A stretch of DNA of 64,000 nucleotides from Flavobacterium difficile. Its GTDB lineage: Bacteria > Bacteroidota > Bacteroidia > Flavobacteriales > Flavobacteriaceae. The first letter of the stretch is position 1. Every line of letters begins with the position of its first letter. A program made the translations under genes and the position numbers. Positions 9,284-18,768 of this stretch are shown one piece after another. Location: NCBI RefSeq assembly GCF_011392115.1, contig NZ_JAAJBT010000001.1, positions 310,001 to 374,000 of the forward strand, given 5' to 3'. Under the pieces are notes generated by a model. The model worked only from the letters and a program-made list of their open reading frames with translations. It was not told the DNA's origin and did not search any database.

Positions 9284-11761
9284 ATGAAAAAATTATTACA
9301 ACTATTTATTTTATTGGTATTTGTAAAATCAAATTCTCAAGTACCAATTCAGGAGTTTAACTTTAATTCGAGTTTGTCGAATACAGCTGGTACGGCCACA
9401 TTTTCAGTTACAGGTAATTCAATTTCTTATGGTATAGATAGAAATGGAGTAGCAAATAATGCCGTTCAAATAAATGGATCAAGTGGAGGAAGTTATTTAA
9501 CAGCAAATTTGACTAATTTGCCTACAGGCAATATGGCGCGAAGTATTTCAATTTGGTTCAAATCTATTGATAACTTAAATAATGTTTATAATTATCCATT
9601 TGGTTATGGTACACAATCTGCTAATCAAGCATTTGGTCTTCAGCAAAATCCTGCAAATATTACTGTAAACCCTAACAGAGTTGAAGTATATGGTTTTGGA
9701 CCTGCATCAAACAATGTTGGAATAAATGCACCTACTTTTCAATTAAATACCTGGTATCATTATGTTATAACACACGATGGTATAAATACTACTAAAATTT
9801 ATAGAAATAATGTTTTGTTGGCTAGTTTTTCGAAAACTTGGTCTACATCAGGAACGTTAGCAACAATAGGACGAATTATAGTAGGATCCTTTAATGATAA
9901 TTCAAATTTTACGGGTTTAATTGATGACTTGAAGATATATAATACAGAGCTTACAGCAGCACAAGTTGCAAACTTGTATAATCCGGCCTCAACTGCTGTT
10001 TTACCTGTTGTTTCTAATGTATCTTCTTCATTAATTCACGAAGGCGCCAACATTTCTTATACTGTAAATGCTGGTGGAGCTTCTACAACTACTACTGTTT
10101 TATATGGTCAAACAGCAGCAGCTAATGAACTTACCGCAACTGGAACTACCGCAACTGGAACAACAAATACTGCTTGTACGGCTACAACACAATATAATTT
10201 ATCAACCGCCGCTGCAGGAACTACAATGTATTATAGAATTCAAGCAACAAATAGTGTAGGAACTGTGTTTTCTCCTATTAATACCTACACACAAGTTGCA
10301 AGACCTACTTATGAAGTAAATGCTCCAACAAATATAACTACATCTGCAGTGCAAATTAATTATACTCTGAAACCAAATGGAGGTAATTCGACTTCTGTAA
10401 TAAGATATGGCTTGTCGTCTTCTAACTTAAATAATACCACTACAGGTTTTTCAGCATTAGGGTTTACAGATAACTTTAGCAATGTGCAATTAACAGGATT
10501 AGCTCCAAATACATTATATTATTATGCGGTAGAAGGAACAAATGCTTACGGAGTTTCACAATCTACAGTTTCAACATTTACTACACAAGGTAATGGACCT
10601 TTATTAAGTATGGTAAATGTTTCAAATATTCAAACTACTTCTGCTACTGTAAACTTTTCTTTAAATACAAGTAATGCAAGCACTACAACGGTTATTAATT
10701 ACGGGACAAGTTCTAGTAACTTAAATTTATCTGCTTCAGGACCAACGGTTACTTCAACAACTGCAACGAGTTATAACGCACTTTTAGCTGGTTTAACACC
10801 GAATACAACTTATTATTTTAGCGTAGTGGCTACCAACGGAAGCGGAACTGCTGCATCTGGAGTAAGTCAATTTACTACTGCTGCACTTGGTGCTATACCA
10901 TCACCAATTTACAACTTTGAATTTAATAATAATTTTAATAGCCAAGATGGTTCAGTTACTTTAAACACACCAATCGGCGGATCTCATGCTTTTGTTTCTA
11001 ACGGAACAGTTTCAAATGGCGCATTAGAATTAATAAATGCAAGAACACAAACTTCATTACCAAATTTACCAGTAGGTTCATCAGCAAGAAGTGTTCATAT
11101 TAAAGTAAAATATGACAATGGAGCTTTTCCTGGTGAAAATTATTTATTTAATTGGGGAACAGGTGCCACAGGTCAGGCTTTTGCAGGTCATCAAACTGCA
11201 TCCACAGTTAAATTATTGGGTTGGGGTGGAACAAATTACGACTATGATTTAGTTCCAAATTCGGGTGCAACGACAGGTGTTTGGTATGAATATATGTTTG
11301 TTTATTTTGGAACTGAGATGAATGTTTATAGAGATGGTCAATTGCTTGGTAGTAAAGTGATAACAGCTTTAAATACAACTGGTGATAGTTTTAGAATGGG
11401 AATAAATCCTGGAGGAATTGTAGGTATAAATGCTGATATTGATTATGTTAGAATTTTCAACCAAGCATTAACACAAGGACAAGTAACTCAAATTTATAAT
11501 AATCCAAATTTATTATCTTCAGATAATTTTAGTTTGAACAATCTAAAATTTACTTTATACCCAAATCCAGCTTCTGATATTTTAAACATTGAAATTAATG
11601 AAGCAATCAAAACAGTTGAGATCTATTCATTACAAGGTCAGAAAGTACTTGTTTCAAAAGATAAGCAACTAAATGTTTCTAACTTATCTAATGGAATTTA
11701 TATGGTTAAAGTTGAAGATGTAAATGGTAATATTGCCACCCAAAAATTGGTGAAAAAGTAA
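9284..11761 (+). CDS. LamG/Fn3-like T9SS cargo protein
   Basis: An 825-residue secreted protein. The signal peptide ends near residue 19 (VKSNSQ). A LamG / concanavalin A-like domain covers ~25-230 (contains GLIDDLKIYN near its end). Three fibronectin III-like modules follow (~235-530), each ending in a TPNTTYYFSVVATNG-type strand. A second LamG domain (~538-745) and a type A T9SS sorting tail (FTLYPNPASDILNIEI) complete it. It probably binds extracellular carbohydrate or another surface polymer. Its promoter region carries the LytTR-like repeats, so the upstream two-component system is the likely regulator. A 31-residue membrane microprotein gene follows 13 bp downstream. It is paralogous to the proteins at 16835 and 20187 but has two more Fn3-like modules. 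Confidence 0.9.
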   Translation: MKKLLQLFILLVFVKSNSQVPIQEFNFNSSLSNTAGTATFSVTGNSISYGIDRNGVANNAVQINGSSGGSYLTANLTNLPTGNMARSISIWFKSIDNLNNVYNYPFGYGTQSANQAFGLQQNPANITVNPNRVEVYGFGPASNNVGINAPTFQLNTWYHYVITHDGINTTKIYRNNVLLASFSKTWSTSGTLATIGRIIVGSFNDNSNFTGLIDDLKIYNTELTAAQVANLYNPASTAVLPVVSNVSSSLIHEGANISYTVNAGGASTTTTVLYGQTAAANELTATGTTATGTTNTACTATTQYNLSTAAAGTTMYYRIQATNSVGTVFSPINTYTQVARPTYEVNAPTNITTSAVQINYTLKPNGGNSTSVIRYGLSSSNLNNTTTGFSALGFTDNFSNVQLTGLAPNTLYYYAVEGTNAYGVSQSTVSTFTTQGNGPLLSMVNVSNIQTTSATVNFSLNTSNASTTTVINYGTSSSNLNLSASGPTVTSTTATSYNALLAGLTPNTTYYFSVVATNGSGTAASGVSQFTTAALGAIPSPIYNFEFNNNFNSQDGSVTLNTPIGGSHAFVSNGTVSNGALELINARTQTSLPNLPVGSSARSVHIKVKYDNGAFPGENYLFNWGTGATGQAFAGHQTASTVKLLGWGGTNYDYDLVPNSGATTGVWYEYMFVYFGTEMNVYRDGQLLGSKVITALNTTGDSFRMGINPGGIVGINADIDYVRIFNQALTQGQVTQIYNNPNLLSSDNFSLNNLKFTLYPNPASDILNIEINEAIKTVEIYSLQGQKVLVSKDKQLNVSNLSNGIYMVKVEDVNGNIATQKLVKK

Positions 11762-11774
11762 ATTTTAAAATATA

Positions 11775-11870
11775 ATGATTAACAAAAATAAAGATTTTTA
11801 CAGATTAGAGATAACAATTATAATCTTATATGTTATACTAGTAAGTTTAGGTTATGTTATTTTATTTTAA
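11775..11870 (+). CDS. 31-residue single-span membrane microprotein (copy 1)
   Basis: The short frame starts MINKNKDFYRLEIT and continues as one hydrophobic helix ending GYVILF. It begins 13 bp after the LamG gene and ends just before the terminator at 11881. A second frame of exactly the same length at 22124-22219 differs at many codons but keeps the NKNKDFYxLE head, the LY..L..LGY core and the position behind a LamG gene. That pattern indicates selection on protein sequence. It is predicted to sit in the inner membrane with the lysine-rich N-terminus in the cytoplasm. Function unknown; I do not recognise the family. Confidence 0.7.
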   Translation: MINKNKDFYRLEITIIILYVILVSLGYVILF

Positions 11871-11880
11871 TGATTAATGA

Positions 11881-11910
11881 GAGGGAATGGGAATCTATTT
11901 CCCTCTTTTT
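11881..11910. terminator. Intrinsic terminator between convergent transcripts
   Basis: GAGGGAA (11881-11887) pairs with TTCCCTC (11899-11905), followed by a T-run. It closes the LamG-microprotein transcript and abuts the stop of the convergent regulator gene. Confidence 0.8.
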
Positions 11911-12655
11911 ATCTTTTAACTATTTTAATAAAATCAATTATTTTATCTACCTTTTCTTGTGCAATTGGAAGATGTTCTTTATTAGATAATTCAACACTAC
12001 CGCCTTCAGATTTAGTATAGGATATAATCTCATTCACATTTACTATATATGACTTGTGGATTCGCAACAATTCGGAAGAATCTTCTATTGTTTCTTCGAA
12101 ATTTTTTAAATTTCTACTTACGGTGTATTTGGTGCCATTTTTAAGAATTACAACAGTATACGATCCGTCTCCTTTGATATATAAAATATTTTTGGTTTCA
12201 ATAAATATTAAGGTATTTCCTGATGGAATTGCAATTCTATTTAAATTTATATTCGATTGTTGTTCTTTAAAGGCTTCTAAATTTTGTTTAGTAAAGTTTT
12301 GTTTTTTTGCACGTTGAATTGCCTCTTGGAGTATGACTTCATCTATAGGTTTTAATAAATAATCCACAGCGGATAATTTAAATGCCTTTATAGCAAATTC
12401 GTTATATGCTGTAGTGAAAATAATTTGAAATTTCACATCATCTTCATCAAAAAAATCTAATAGTTCTAATCCACTATGGCCAGGCATTTCAATATCTAAA
12501 AAAACTAAATCTGGTTTTTTTTTGATGATGCTTTTTACACCTGACGATAAGTTTTCACATTCATCAACAATTTCTACTTCTGGACAAAATTCATTCAGTA
12601 AAACACGTAATGAAATTCGAGCACGTAGTTCATCATCTATAATAATGGCTTTCAT
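11909..12655 (-). CDS. LytTR-family response regulator (second system)
   Basis: A 248-residue regulator of the same length and layout as the one at 8299-9045: receiver domain with IIDDE, Asp54 in VFLDIEMPGHSGLE and Lys in YLLKPID, then a LytTR DNA-binding domain with LLRIHKSYIVN. The gene overlaps the upstream kinase gene by 4 bp (ATGA), so translation is probably coupled. With the kinase it forms the second LytS/LytR pair of the island. Its most likely targets are its own operon and the divergent cargo operon at 15665-22219. Confidence 0.92.
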   Translation of the reverse strand: MKAIIIDDELRARISLRVLLNEFCPEVEIVDECENLSSGVKSIIKKKPDLVFLDIEMPGHSGLELLDFFDEDDVKFQIIFTTAYNEFAIKAFKLSAVDYLLKPIDEVILQEAIQRAKKQNFTKQNLEAFKEQQSNINLNRIAIPSGNTLIFIETKNILYIKGDGSYTVVILKNGTKYTVSRNLKNFEETIEDSSELLRIHKSYIVNVNEIISYTKSEGGSVELSNKEHLPIAQEKVDKIIDFIKIVKR

Positions 12656-15519
12656 AAATTGATTGGAATTTTTATGGTTACTATAGTTCCATTTTCATCA
12701 AAGGTAGAGGTTTCCTTATCAGTATAATCTATACTAATTTTTTCAGATTTGTTTTTATTTAAAAGTTCTATTCTGTTATTCATGGCTTGTGTAGCAAAAG
12801 AAGTAGGTTTCCCTTTTTTAAGCAAGTTTAATTCCATACTTTTTTTACGTCCAATTCCATTATCCTCAATTCTTATCGTTAAATAGTTTTTTTTTAGCGT
12901 AAGAGAAATGATTAGTTTTTTTAGTCCTTTTTTGTGAAGAAGTCCATGTTTGATAGCATTTTCAATATATGGCTGAATTAGCATGGCCGGAATTTTAATA
13001 TTTTCTGAAATATCAGGTTGTGTTGTATGAATTTCAAAAATAAAATCTTCTTCGTTAAATCTTGCTTTTTCAATTTCCAAATATAAACCTAGCGTGTTTA
13101 TCTCTTCTTTCAAGCAAATAGTTTCTTTTTCAGAATATTCTAGTATATTCCTAGTTAACACTGAGAATTTTTTTAAATAAAATAAAGCTTTTTTATTATC
13201 ACTTGTTAATATATATGATTGAATGGTGTTTAAAGCATTGAAAAAGAAATGGGGATTCATTTGCGATTTGATTGCTGTGAGTTTTGATTTGCTTAATTCG
13301 CTTTCTAAATTGATTTTTTCAAGTTTTTCTTTGTTTCTTTGATTGATCTTTTTTATGTGATTTTTAACGATAAAATAGCCTATACCAAAAAATAAAGTCA
13401 GCACAGCAATTACAAAAAGTGGTTTTTTCCAAAACGGGTATTTTATTTCAAAATGATAGTGTAAAACATCGTTTTTTTTGGTGAAAGAATTATAAACTTT
13501 AAACTTTAGTGAGTAATTTCCCGGTGGAAGTTCATTTAAAATTAAGTTTCTACTGTTGTTTTCAAGACTGTACCAATTATTATTATTTATTTTATAAGAG
13601 ATAGGATTGGTATAATTGTTATTGTAATTTAAAATGGAAAAATTAAGTTTGATATTATTTTGATTATGTGTCAAAGAAGTTGGAAATGTATCATAAACAA
13701 GACCATTTATTGTAATGTTGTTGAGTAAAAAAAATTGATTGTGTTCTGAATTTAAATCTTTTAAGTTTTTAGAAATAATTCCTTTTTTGGTTGCAAACAA
13801 AAGTTGTGTTTTAGTTTCTTCAATATCAGCAACATCAAATTCTTGATTATTCGTTAAAACCAAAATTTTACTTTTATTAATTAGGTTGTATCTAATAATG
13901 TTTTTTTTAGTAATTAAGTATAAGTTTGTACCAATACGTTTTAATTTTGAAATTTCTTCATGGGTTATTGTAGATTCGGTTACTTTATTTTTTTCATTAA
14001 ATTGTAATAATTTTCCATTGGCATTAATACCGAAAATAAGGTTTTTATACGCAATTAAATTGTTTATATATAACGGCTTATTCTTATAGAAAATAGTTTT
14101 CTTATTTCGAAATGTCTGAGAAATTACTCCTAAATTTGTACTTACATATATGGTTTTATTATATGTGTTATAGGCGATGGATTTAGCCTTTATATTAGAT
14201 TCTATTCGAACTTCATTTAAGATATCTTTTTCTTTTTTTCTATTTTTATAAAATTCATCCCATTCACTTTTTAATTTTTCGTTGAAACAAAATATTCCAC
14301 AAAATCCACTAGCTGCTACGGCAAAATATTTTTTATCTATAGCAATTATATTTTTTACAGCTAATTTTTTTTCAGAGATTAAACGCATTTTTGCATCGTA
14401 AATTCTAAACTTTGATGAGGTGCTGAAATAGTAATCATTTACTTTTTTTAACAAGTAAATTTCATGATTATCAGTGTTTTTGATTATTTTTTTTGAAGTG
14501 TTTTGGTCAATTTGGAAACTGTATATGGAATTTTTTTCTGTACTTACTAGTAAATCATTTTGAAAGCGAGTAAATTGGGTGATGTTTTCAGGAAAAGGAA
14601 TTATTTTAGTGTTAAAATTAGGTATTAACAATACTCCTTCTGTAAGAGTGCAAATCCAATAGTGTTTGAAGCTATCCTTAAAAAAGTAAGAAATATTATA
14701 ATTTTCGAAAAGATGCTCTACTTTATTTTCATCATTAAGTTTGAAAATACCATTTGTTGTACAAAGCCATATTTTATCATCTACAAATGAAACATTTTGA
14801 ATGATGTCCTGATCTATGGGTAAATCATACTTTTGGAATGAGTTAGCGCTATAAACAAAATATTTTTTTTGGTATTTGTTAAAAAAATATAATTTGTTAC
14901 CTCCATATTTTATCAACTTGGCTTCACTGTTGTTTTTTAATTCTTCAGGTAAATTTATCTTCTTAAGTTGTAAAGAAGCATCAATACAGTATAAATAATC
15001 ACTTAAAATGTAATAGCAATTGTTTCCTTTTGTAGCGGTGATAAAGGTGCTATGATTAAAAGGGATTTTTTTCACTAATTGAAGTGTTTTGGTGTGGTAT
15101 ACTACAATGTTGTTTTTTTCGGTAGTTAATAAAAAATCATTTAAAATACATATAGGGTTATACCCTAAGGGTTCATTTTGTGGTAAGGGTTCTAAAACTT
15201 TATTTTTCTCATAATAAATGTAACCATCAAAATTGCAATAAAAAATTTTATTGTTTTTACCAACAACTAGGCTCGATCCGGCTTTAGAAGTTACTTTTTC
15301 AGTATTTAAATTGGTAAAAGAAACACCATCATATTTGCAAATGCCTTCATTTGTAGCAAACCAAATAAACCCTTTTTTATCTTGAGTGATATCGTAAATG
15401 GTATTACTTGGCAATCCTACAGACTTATCTATTTTATTAAAATACGGATTTTGTCCGAATAAATTAGAGCCTACCATTAAAAATAGCAGAAATAGAAAAG
15501 ACAGGTATTTGTTCTTCAT
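12652..15519 (-). CDS. Hybrid-sensor-type propeller histidine kinase (Reg_prop, Y_Y_Y, LytS kinase)
   Basis: The chosen start MKNKYLSF gives a clean signal peptide (cleaved near NLFGQ); an in-frame ATG three codons earlier (15526-15528) is possible. A large periplasmic sensor follows: two-component-regulator propeller repeats (e.g. DKKGFIWFATNEGICKYDG near the start) and a Y_Y_Y domain before one membrane span (~residues 695-715). The cytoplasmic kinase has His at about position 757-760 in SQMNPHFFFNALN, N-box ENAIKHG and G-box EDNGIGRKK. It has no fused receiver; the partner is the LytTR regulator overlapping its 3' end. Propeller sensors of this kind in Bacteroidota often respond to polysaccharides, which suits LamG cargo, but the ligand here is unknown. 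Confidence 0.9.
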   Translation of the reverse strand: MKNKYLSFLFLLFLMVGSNLFGQNPYFNKIDKSVGLPSNTIYDITQDKKGFIWFATNEGICKYDGVSFTNLNTEKVTSKAGSSLVVGKNNKIFYCNFDGYIYYEKNKVLEPLPQNEPLGYNPICILNDFLLTTEKNNIVVYHTKTLQLVKKIPFNHSTFITATKGNNCYYILSDYLYCIDASLQLKKINLPEELKNNSEAKLIKYGGNKLYFFNKYQKKYFVYSANSFQKYDLPIDQDIIQNVSFVDDKIWLCTTNGIFKLNDENKVEHLFENYNISYFFKDSFKHYWICTLTEGVLLIPNFNTKIIPFPENITQFTRFQNDLLVSTEKNSIYSFQIDQNTSKKIIKNTDNHEIYLLKKVNDYYFSTSSKFRIYDAKMRLISEKKLAVKNIIAIDKKYFAVAASGFCGIFCFNEKLKSEWDEFYKNRKKEKDILNEVRIESNIKAKSIAYNTYNKTIYVSTNLGVISQTFRNKKTIFYKNKPLYINNLIAYKNLIFGINANGKLLQFNEKNKVTESTITHEEISKLKRIGTNLYLITKKNIIRYNLINKSKILVLTNNQEFDVADIEETKTQLLFATKKGIISKNLKDLNSEHNQFFLLNNITINGLVYDTFPTSLTHNQNNIKLNFSILNYNNNYTNPISYKINNNNWYSLENNSRNLILNELPPGNYSLKFKVYNSFTKKNDVLHYHFEIKYPFWKKPLFVIAVLTLFFGIGYFIVKNHIKKINQRNKEKLEKINLESELSKSKLTAIKSQMNPHFFFNALNTIQSYILTSDNKKALFYLKKFSVLTRNILEYSEKETICLKEEINTLGLYLEIEKARFNEEDFIFEIHTTQPDISENIKIPAMLIQPYIENAIKHGLLHKKGLKKLIISLTLKKNYLTIRIEDNGIGRKKSMELNLLKKGKPTSFATQAMNNRIELLNKNKSEKISIDYTDKETSTFDENGTIVTIKIPINL

Positions 15520-15540
15520 GATACTCAAATTACTTGGTTA

Positions 15541-15548
15541 CAAATGTA
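15541..15548 (-). promoter_or_regulatory. -7 element for the propeller kinase operon
   Basis: The reverse strand reads TACATTTG (TANNTTTG match) about 20 bp before the kinase start. The -33 element is unclear. Confidence 0.45.
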
Positions 15549-15573
15549 TAACTATGTTTTTTTAAAAAAAATA

Positions 15574-15625
15574 GTTACACAAACTCAAACAGACTTTTCA
15601 CAAACTTGAAGAATTTTCACACTTC
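15574..15625. promoter_or_regulatory. Direct repeats in the divergent promoter region
   Basis: CACAAACT occurs at 15578-15585 and 15599-15606, exactly 21 bp apart. A weaker third copy (TTTTCACACTTC) starts at 15614. The spacing matches two-turn LytTR sites; the sequence differs from the sites at 9101-9224. Confidence 0.4.
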
Positions 15626-15634
15626 AGTCTCAAA

Positions 15635-15642
15635 TACATTTG
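15635..15642 (+). promoter_or_regulatory. -7 element for the 15665-22219 cargo operon
   Basis: TACATTTG matches TANNTTTG 22 bp before the first start codon. The nearest TTG (15606-15608) is 26 bp away, longer than usual, so an activator may be needed. Confidence 0.45.
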
Positions 15643-15664
15643 TTAAAATATTAACTTAAAAATT

Positions 15665-16816
15665 ATGAAAAAATTAGTTATAGCTCTTGTATTAAGTTGT
15701 GTTTCCATAACAGTCTCTCCTGCACAGGGATTACTAGGAAAATTAAAAGAAAAAACCACTTCGAAATCAAACTCGAATGGAAATTCAAAAGAAACGGAGA
15801 AAGATAGTTTGGCTCAGGATTTAGAAAAGCTAACTTTTAAAAATGACAGAAATGGTTTAAGTGGAATTTATTATTTCCAAAAACCACTAATTCATAATGG
15901 TAACGATCAAGGTTGGGGTCCAAAGCAAACTAAATTCAAAAAAGTTTTAGTTGAAGTAGATGCTGATAAAGGTTATGTGTGGATGCGAACTAAAAATTGG
16001 GAAGACCAATTGTTTGGAAAATTATTGTTTTCAATGGGTAGCGAAAGTTGGGTAAAAGATTTGGCAAGGTCGAATATTGTAAGTGGTTTAGATGGGTCGT
16101 CAGCACAAGAAAACATGCGCTATCATTATTTAGATTTAAGAAAGTTAAATACCACAGATAAAGCTGAATTGATGCCTTTTGAAATGAATAATGTTCAAAT
16201 CTCACTTCTTGAACCAAATGTTTTTGTAATTCATACCTCGATTAAACTTAATAAAAGTTTAAAAGTTTGTGAAGGCCCTTCATTTATTAATGGTGAATAT
16301 CTAGACGAGCAAAACTTTAATTTAGTATATAAAGCAGGTACAGATGTAAGGAAATGGACTGTACAAAAAATTAAAGAACGCATTTTTGAATTAGCACTAA
16401 ACAGATGTCAGTTTTTCTTAGCAGACGCTATAGCAAAAAATGCAATGCCAAATAAAGTAAATGGTTTTAAAGATGAACCTTCAAATGGAGCAATTCTAAA
16501 AGCAGCTCAAGAAAGAGCGGCATATTATAAATACGCAGAAACTGTAGATTATGTATATGCAACAGGAACATGGATAAACATGTATGAAAATATTTGGAAT
16601 GGAAATGCTTTTGTGAGAACATTAACCAAACGTAGAATGAACTTCGTTGTGTCGTATAAAAAAGAAGGTACAAAATGTTATTTTGAAGAAATGACTCTTG
16701 AACAACCTAACACATTTACAGCAGGAACTTTAGAGGAAAAATTTGGAACCAATGGTGTTTTTGTAAGTGCTAATATGGGTTTGAAAGCACTAGATTGCTC
16801 CAAAGTAAAAAAATAA
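15665..16816 (+). CDS. Exported protein of unknown function
   Basis: A 383-residue protein with a signal peptide (MKKLVIALVLSCVSITVSPAQ) and then a Ser/Asn/Lys-rich linker (~25-55). The mature part has no domain that I recognise and no T9SS sorting tail, so it is probably periplasmic or at the outer membrane. Lone cysteines and a basic, aromatic C-terminal half are seen. It heads an apparent operon with two LamG cargo proteins, a delta-60 cargo protein and a microprotein (spacers of 18, 26, 8 and 5 bp), and diverges from the propeller kinase. It may be a co-exported assembly or anchoring factor for these proteins; that is inference from position only. Confidence 0.75.
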   Translation: MKKLVIALVLSCVSITVSPAQGLLGKLKEKTTSKSNSNGNSKETEKDSLAQDLEKLTFKNDRNGLSGIYYFQKPLIHNGNDQGWGPKQTKFKKVLVEVDADKGYVWMRTKNWEDQLFGKLLFSMGSESWVKDLARSNIVSGLDGSSAQENMRYHYLDLRKLNTTDKAELMPFEMNNVQISLLEPNVFVIHTSIKLNKSLKVCEGPSFINGEYLDEQNFNLVYKAGTDVRKWTVQKIKERIFELALNRCQFFLADAIAKNAMPNKVNGFKDEPSNGAILKAAQERAAYYKYAETVDYVYATGTWINMYENIWNGNAFVRTLTKRRMNFVVSYKKEGTKCYFEEMTLEQPNTFTAGTLEEKFGTNGVFVSANMGLKALDCSKVKK

Positions 16817-16834
16817 AAATTTTAATTTAATACA

Positions 16835-18742
16835 ATGATAAAAAATTTACTAAAAACAGTTTTTGTATTCATGTCGAGTTTTGTAATAGGACAAACTCCC
16901 GTATACCAGTTTAATTTTGATAATTCAGTTGCTAATGTAGGAAATACAATTACATTATCTAACTTAGGCGATCCTGTATCTTATGTTACTGACAGGTTTG
17001 GGAATGCCAATGCGGCTATTAATTTTGCAGCTAATAATGTGTTGTGGAGTAATTCGATGACAAATTTACCCGCTGGAAACGCTACACTATCTGTTTCTTT
17101 TTGGGTAAAATATAATATGGTTGCTAATAATGATGTATTTGGTTATGGTACAAATTCTTCTTATGGTGCCATTGGTTTTCAAGAGAATGTTACCAATAGT
17201 ACCACTACCACTTCTGGAATAGCAATCAGACAACCTAGTGGAACTGTTTCTTTGTCAAGTAATCATTTTACTTTAGTTAATACTTGGTATCATTATGTAG
17301 TTACTACTGCACCTGGTTCTGGGGGTTCTGCAACAAAAGTATATCGCAATGGAAATTTAATTTTAAACACAACAGCACCTTTTAGAAACATTCAACTCGA
17401 TACCTTTACTATTGGTAATTATATTTTTTCTGCTAACTCTAATTTTAATGGTGCTGTAGATGATTTTAGAGTATATAATGTGGAGTTAAATACAACTCAA
17501 ATTAATCAAATTTATAATGCAAGTAATCCAAATGTTAGTGCTCCTGCTATTAGTTCGGTTACAACTTCTAATATTACTGCTTCCACTGCAACTATAGGTT
17601 ACGGAATTAATGCGAATGGTGCAAATGCTACAACTGTAATACGTTATGGAACCAGTTCCTCAAATTTGAACCTGACTTTTAATTGTCCAAGTACTACATC
17701 AACTGCTGTTTTTTCAGAAATTTTAACTGGTTTAACACCAAGTACTACTTATTTTTATAAAATTGAATCTTCCAATACTGCTGGTACTACAATTACTCCT
17801 ACTACATATACTTTCACTACAACTGCTGCTACCTCAACTATAGGGAACGGATTAGTGGCTTATTACGGTTTTGAAAATTTTAACAGTCACAATGGTTTAC
17901 ATAATTTAACACCATCTGCTTCTACACCAATATTGGATGGAATAGGAGGTAAAGTAGGTTTAGGTGCACGATTTGAATCGGCAAATTCTCAACAGTTAGT
18001 AAATTCTTCCTCACTAAATACAGCATTAGATGGTACAGAATTTACCATTTGTTATTGGGTAAATTCACAAGCAAATTCATCAAGCATGACATTTCCTACT
18101 CATTTTGAAATGTTTGGTTCTGGTTTTGTTAGGCAACAACAAAATACGGGCTATGCTTCTTTAACTAAGGGATATGCAATTAATGCAACAACTTTTAATA
18201 CAGGTAACACCACTGTAACTAACATCAATGGGACTTGGAAACACATTGCATTAGTGCACAAATCGGGTACCACAAATAACAAGCAAATAGAATTATATGT
18301 TGATGGCGTTTTACAGGGTGGATTTCCTCCAATATCGAATGTGCCAGTTTTGTACAAATTTAACACTGATTTTTACATTGGAGGTGGTGGTTCGGCTGTT
18401 AAATATTTTAAAGGCTATATTGATGAGTTTTATATTTATAATAGAGCATTAAATGGTACAGAAATTAATGCAGTGAAGGACAATACAAATGCAGCTCTTT
18501 TTTCTGAGCAATTTAGTGCAGCTTTAAAATTCAGTATGTATCCTAATCCTACGAATGATTGGGTTACTATAGAAACAGATGAAGATATTAAACAAGTAGA
18601 AGTGTTTTCTCTACAAGGACAATTGGTTTTTAATACAACTACTTCAAGTTTTTCATTAGCCAATTTGAATTCAGGAATATATATTGTTAAATTAGAAGGT
18701 GTTAATGGGGAAATAGGCATCCAAAAGCTGATTAAAAATTAG
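16835..18742 (+). CDS. LamG/Fn3-like T9SS cargo protein
   Basis: A 635-residue secreted protein: signal peptide (to ~19, ending FVIGQ), LamG domain (~22-230, with GAVDDFRVYN), one fibronectin III-like module (~235-330, GLTPSTTYFYKIESSN), second LamG domain (~337-555, with GYIDEFYIYNRAL) and a type A sorting tail (FSMYPNPTNDWVTIET). It is a close paralogue of the protein at 20187-22118 with the same domain order, and a looser one of the 825-residue protein at 9284. It probably binds a surface or environmental glycan after T9SS export. Second gene of the operon starting at 15665. Confidence 0.9.
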   Translation: MIKNLLKTVFVFMSSFVIGQTPVYQFNFDNSVANVGNTITLSNLGDPVSYVTDRFGNANAAINFAANNVLWSNSMTNLPAGNATLSVSFWVKYNMVANNDVFGYGTNSSYGAIGFQENVTNSTTTTSGIAIRQPSGTVSLSSNHFTLVNTWYHYVVTTAPGSGGSATKVYRNGNLILNTTAPFRNIQLDTFTIGNYIFSANSNFNGAVDDFRVYNVELNTTQINQIYNASNPNVSAPAISSVTTSNITASTATIGYGINANGANATTVIRYGTSSSNLNLTFNCPSTTSTAVFSEILTGLTPSTTYFYKIESSNTAGTTITPTTYTFTTTAATSTIGNGLVAYYGFENFNSHNGLHNLTPSASTPILDGIGGKVGLGARFESANSQQLVNSSSLNTALDGTEFTICYWVNSQANSSSMTFPTHFEMFGSGFVRQQQNTGYASLTKGYAINATTFNTGNTTVTNINGTWKHIALVHKSGTTNNKQIELYVDGVLQGGFPPISNVPVLYKFNTDFYIGGGGSAVKYFKGYIDEFYIYNRALNGTEINAVKDNTNAALFSEQFSAALKFSMYPNPTNDWVTIETDEDIKQVEVFSLQGQLVFNTTTSSFSLANLNSGIYIVKLEGVNGEIGIQKLIKN

Positions 18743-18768
18743 TCTAAGTATTAATTAAAATTTAAATA

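Noticed and set aside
10068..10259. 63-codon frame inside the LamG gene
   Set aside because: It is an out-of-frame shadow of the repetitive Thr/Ala-rich coding sequence.
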